Shown piece after piece: positions 31,204 to 33,975 of a DNA stretch of 33,975 bases. Under the pieces are notes generated by a model. The model saw only the letters and a list, made by a program, of their open reading frames with translations. It was not told the origin of the DNA and did not search any database. The DNA is from Actinomadura sp. KC216. Its GTDB lineage: Bacteria > Actinomycetota > Actinomycetes > Streptosporangiales > Streptosporangiaceae. A program made the translations under genes and the position numbers. Numbering within the stretch: the first letter of the stretch is position 1; each line of letters begins with the position of its first letter. The stretch covers positions 1-33,975 of the forward strand of contig NZ_SMJX01000064.1 of the NCBI RefSeq assembly GCF_004348535.1, given 5' to 3'.

Positions 31204-33005
31204 CCCCCCGCGCCCCCGCCGGGCCGGGACGGGTGGTCTGCCGGGCGGCGGTCGCCGCCGCCCTCCTCCTCGGCGGGGCGGGGTGCGCGTCCGTGCCCAG
31301 CGGCGGCCAGGTCATCACCGGCAAACCCGCCGAACGGGCCGAACGCGTCGACGACCCCTATGTCCGGCTGATCCCGGTGAAGCCGCGTCCCGAGTGGGGG
31401 CCCGCCCAGATCGTGTCCGGGTTCCTCGCCGCCTCCGCGAGCTTTGACGACAACCACCAGGTCGCCCGGATGTATCTCGGCGGGCAGAGCTCCTGGAACC
31501 CGGGGTTCCGGCCGTCGGTGACCGTCCTGACCAGCCGCGTCACCGAGCCGCAGGTCGTCAAAGCGTCGGCGAACCAGGCGACGGTGAAGGTGGCAGGGGA
31601 AGAGCTCGGCACCATCTCCACTGACGGCCAGTACACCGCCTCCCCGAGGAGCCTGGAGGCCACCTTTCAGCTCGCCAAGACGCCGCAGGGCGTCTGGCGC
31701 ATCACGAGCGTGCCCGGCGACGACAAGACCGGGCTGCTGCTCTCCAAGGACGACGTAGAGCGCGCCATGCGCACCGTCAACCTGTTCTTCTTCGCGCCCG
31801 ACCACCAGACGCTCGTTCCCAACGGCATCTTCCTGCCCGTCGTGAACCGGCAGACGCTGCCGACGCAGCTCGTCCAGGCCCTACTGGACGGCCCGACGTC
31901 CTGGCTCAACGGCGCCGTCCACACCGCCTTCCCCGCCGGGACGAAGCTGCGGCACCGCGTCCAGGTCGACAAGGAGGTCGCCACGGTCGACCTCACCAAG
32001 GAAGCCCGCGCGGGCAGCGTCGACCAGATGTCGGCACAGCTCAGCTGGACGATGCGGCAGCTCTCGGAGATCAAGCGCTGGCGGCTGAGGATCGACGGCC
32101 AGACCGTCACCGCCGGGGGCATGGAATCCACCCAGCCCGTGCACGCCTGGGAGGCCAACTCCCCTGACGGCCAGGTTCCGCACGGGGAGTCCCACCAGAA
32201 CGCCTACGTCGTCGGCCAGTCCGGCTTCCTCGGCACCCTGGAGAGCGACCGTGCCCAGCCCGTCGTGACCGGTGCCGCCGGACGCCTCTCCCGCCCCGCC
32301 GTGGCTCCCGACTACCGGGAGTTCGCCGGTCTTAGCCCTTCGGCAGACCAGGTTCTGGTGGGCGCACCCCTCACCGGCGCGCCGACCCCACGCGTGCTGC
32401 TCAACGCGCAGGAAGGGGGCCGTTTCACCGCCCCCACCTGGAGCCGCGACGGCACCCTGTGGGTCGTGGAAAGCAAGAAGGACGAGTCGTGGCTCTGGGT
32501 GCGCCGGCGTGGCAAGCCACCCGTCCGCGCCGCGCACTGGGGGCTCGGCGGCCGCGAGGTCCGCGCCTTCCGCGTCGCCCGCGACGGGGTCCGCGCCGCC
32601 GTCATCGCCCACATCGACGGCCGTCCCCAGGTGCAACTGGGCCGCATCGCCTACGCGCCCGGCGGGTCCCTGGACGTCGGCTCCTTCCTGCCCGTGAGTT
32701 CCGAGCTCCAGGACGCCGTCGACCTCGCCTGGCGCGACTACAACACCTTCGCCGTCCTCGGACGTGCCAAGCGCGACTCGCAGACCCTCCCGTTCCTGAT
32801 GCCGATCAGCGGCAGCGCCATCACGTCCCTCGGCGTCGGCTCCCTCGGCGAGCCCCGGACGATCGCCGCCGCCCCCGGCGCCCCGATCCTGATCGGCACC
32901 CGCTCGTCCGGGAAGGACCAGGTCTGCCGCCAGCGCGCCCCGAGCAACTCCTACAGCCCGTGGATCTGCCCCACCCCGGCCAAGGACCCCAACTACCCGG
33001 GCTGA
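31200..33005 (+). CDS. lpqB: LpqB lipoprotein, MtrB-associated
   Basis: A 601-residue envelope lipoprotein. GTG 31200 overlaps the mtrB stop. The signal peptide ends LLLGGAGC with lipidated C29; the -3 residue is Gly rather than the usual Leu/Val/Ile, so the lipobox is slightly unusual. The mature chain has the LpqB N-terminal domain (PVKPRPEWGPAQIVSGFLAAS), a GerMN-type module (LFFFAPDHQTLVPNGIFLPVV ... LVQALLDGPTSWLNGAVHTAFP, about 185-265), and a C-terminal beta-propeller-like region of repeated WSRDGTLWVVE-type strands. In mycobacteria LpqB interacts with the MtrB extracytoplasmic domain and influences MtrA signalling. Confidence 0.95.
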   Translation: MTPRAPAGPGRVVCRAAVAAALLLGGAGCASVPSGGQVITGKPAERAERVDDPYVRLIPVKPRPEWGPAQIVSGFLAASASFDDNHQVARMYLGGQSSWNPGFRPSVTVLTSRVTEPQVVKASANQATVKVAGEELGTISTDGQYTASPRSLEATFQLAKTPQGVWRITSVPGDDKTGLLLSKDDVERAMRTVNLFFFAPDHQTLVPNGIFLPVVNRQTLPTQLVQALLDGPTSWLNGAVHTAFPAGTKLRHRVQVDKEVATVDLTKEARAGSVDQMSAQLSWTMRQLSEIKRWRLRIDGQTVTAGGMESTQPVHAWEANSPDGQVPHGESHQNAYVVGQSGFLGTLESDRAQPVVTGAAGRLSRPAVAPDYREFAGLSPSADQVLVGAPLTGAPTPRVLLNAQEGGRFTAPTWSRDGTLWVVESKKDESWLWVRRRGKPPVRAAHWGLGGREVRAFRVARDGVRAAVIAHIDGRPQVQLGRIAYAPGGSLDVGSFLPVSSELQDAVDLAWRDYNTFAVLGRAKRDSQTLPFLMPISGSAITSLGVGSLGEPRTIAAAPGAPILIGTRSSGKDQVCRQRAPSNSYSPWICPTPAKDPNYPG

Positions 33006-33023
33006 CGCGCTCGCGTTCGAGGG

Positions 33024-33032
33024 TTATCCACA
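33024..33032 (+). promoter_or_regulatory. Isolated consensus DnaA box upstream of comF
   Basis: TTATCCACA matches the strong DnaA-box consensus exactly, 18 bp after lpqB and 50 bp before the comF start. No cluster of boxes or AT-rich unwinding element is nearby, so it is not an origin. It may be a regulatory or titration site, or chance. Confidence 0.5.
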
Positions 33033-33082
33033 GGTGCCGAAGTCCGGGACGAGCGCGCCGCGAGGCGGGCATCGTCGAGCGC

Positions 33083-33745
33083 ATGAACCTTTTCGCTGAC
33101 CTGATCGACCTCCTGCTTCCCGAACGCTGCGCCGGATGCGGTGGGGAGCCCGTCCTGCTCTGCGACGCCTGCGCGGTCCCCCTCCAGGGCCCCGCCAGAC
33201 CCGCGGAAACGGCTCCGTACGGCGTCCCGCGCCCATGGACGGTCGCCGCCTACGATGGCCCCTTACGGACGATCCTGTCCGCCTACAAGGAACGCGGCCG
33301 GACGGCTCTGGCCGTCCCGCTGGGCGAGGCCCTGGCAACGGCCGTCCAGGCCACCCTGACGGGGCCGGATCCGCCGCGAACAGTGGTGTGGGTGCCCTCC
33401 AGGCGCGGGTCGGTCAAGCGCCGGGGACACGACCCTCTGCGCGGAACAGTCGCCGTCGCCCTGCACCGCTTGCGCGTCAACGGCCTACCGGTAACCGGCC
33501 TGGACGCCCTCAGACAGCGAAGACGGGTGGGTGACCAGGCAGGTCTGACGGCCGCGCAACGCCTCACCAACCTCGACGGTGCCCTCGAAGCGGCACGATC
33601 CGACCTGGCCGGTCGCCAGGTGATCCTGGTGGACGACGTCGTCACCACCGGAGCCTCCTTGGCCGAGGCGGCCCGCGCCCTACGCGCCGCGGGCGCCGAC
33701 CCCGCGGCCACCGCCACCATCGCCGCAACCCCCCGCCGCCGCTAA
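33083..33745 (+). CDS. comF: ComF-family phosphoribosyltransferase-like protein
   Basis: A 220-residue protein from ATG 33083 (the longer frame to 32459 is inside lpqB). The N-terminal zinc finger is complete: ERCAGCGGEPVLLCDACAVPL with C-X2-C and C-X2-C pairs. Then come YDGPLRTILSAYKERGRTALAVPLGEAL and the type I phosphoribosyltransferase domain with WVPSRRGSVKRRGHDPL and the PRPP-binding loop VILVDDVVTTGAS. ComF acts in natural transformation in other bacteria, bridging helicase and DprA; in actinomycetes, which are not generally competent, the role is unclear. It follows lpqB as in Streptomyces. The comF-lpqB gap is 77 bp. Confidence 0.93.
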   Translation: MNLFADLIDLLLPERCAGCGGEPVLLCDACAVPLQGPARPAETAPYGVPRPWTVAAYDGPLRTILSAYKERGRTALAVPLGEALATAVQATLTGPDPPRTVVWVPSRRGSVKRRGHDPLRGTVAVALHRLRVNGLPVTGLDALRQRRRVGDQAGLTAAQRLTNLDGALEAARSDLAGRQVILVDDVVTTGASLAEAARALRAAGADPAATATIAATPRRR

Positions 33746-33975
33746 CGCATAGGGGTTGGGAACTTTCTTCGGCTCCAGCGGGGTGGTAGATCGTCACCAT
33801 ATGTAGTCGAGCTGTGTAGTGAGGGTGGGAGGTGATTCAGGTCGCTTCCTGAGATGTGGGGGTAGAGATTTCCAAAACTCACCGGCAGGCCAGTCTCGGC
33901 TGACCTGCGTGAGCACGAGGAGCGCAACCGGCGTGCGCGCCGGGGCTCGGGGCATGTGCTGGGGCGTTCCTGAGG
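33746..33975. other. Non-coding tail of the window, downstream of comF
   Basis: No gene is supported in these 230 bp. A stem-loop, GCAGGCCAG/CTGACCTGC (one mismatch), lies at about 33882-33905. A frame from GTG 33910 (MSTRSATGVRAG) runs off the window and cannot be judged. In related genomes the ribosome-hibernation factor gene follows comF, so this may be its upstream region (inference). Confidence 0.4.

Noticed and set aside
33024..33032. Replication origin near comF
   Set aside because: Only one DnaA box, with no box cluster, no AT-rich region and no dnaA/dnaN genes nearby.
33742..33927. Minus-strand 61-codon frame after comF
   Set aside because: No start signal, no domain, and Ser/Pro-rich composition typical of a chance frame.

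Overview
This window is chromosomal DNA from a high-GC actinomycete, most likely of the Streptosporangiales and close to Actinomadura (inferred, not proven). The evidence is the very high G+C, many GTG starts, a WhiB regulator, an F420-biosynthesis fbiA start, MtrA/MtrB/LpqB, and a gene order resembling the conserved block of Streptomyces and mycobacteria that runs from fbiA and whiB through manB and ahcY to mtrAB-lpqB-comF. No tRNA, rRNA, insertion sequence or CRISPR array was seen.

Layout. 1-35 (minus) is the first 11 codons of fbiA. 36-371 is a gene-free stretch holding a 19-bp inverted-repeat pair around a strong hairpin. 372-1808 carries a membrane protein with a long Q/G/Y-rich disordered tail, then whiB. 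1932-11753 is a sugar/envelope block: a large membrane glycosyltransferase and a coupled DUF5719 protein, a degenerate zincin-like protein (minus), a DUF3499 protein, phosphomannomutase ManB, a Trm112-like zinc peptide, a phosphoglucose/phosphomannose isomerase of the SIS family, and a cation diffusion facilitator. 11754-12185 is gene-free but contains a long complex inverted repeat and a terminator-like hairpin. 12186-14855 is a NarL-type two-component system and a MerR-like regulator (minus).

15015-18377 holds two different S-adenosylhomocysteine hydrolases: a full-length bacterial form ending in its own terminator, and a short archaeal/Thermotoga-type form followed 3 nt later by an unknown protein. 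Facing them on the minus strand (20351 to 18386) is an unusual run: a bacterioferritin lacking the haem-ligand methionine, a possible 39-residue ORF, a 2-oxoglutarate/Fe(II) oxygenase-like protein, and a shorter relative that has lost the catalytic residues. The last three are joined by GTGA and ATGA start/stop overlaps. Upstream of bacterioferritin are two tandem 19-bp sequences matching the DtxR/IdeR iron box, so the run may be one iron-responsive operon. This is the best candidate here for an undescribed system.

20825-28393 is the RDD / SpoIIM / DUF58 / MoxR / DUF4350 / DUF4129 / membrane-protein cluster, similar to the moxR2 region of Mycobacterium tuberculosis, with the minus-strand genes joined by 1-7 nt overlaps. 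28394-28858 is a long divergent regulatory region. 28859-33745 is mtrA-mtrB-lpqB and then comF, with a consensus DnaA box just upstream of comF. Several genes (fbiA, the glycosyltransferase, DUF3499, the SpoIIM-like gene) have a -10-like hexamer only 6-8 nt before the start codon and no good Shine-Dalgarno, suggesting leaderless transcripts.
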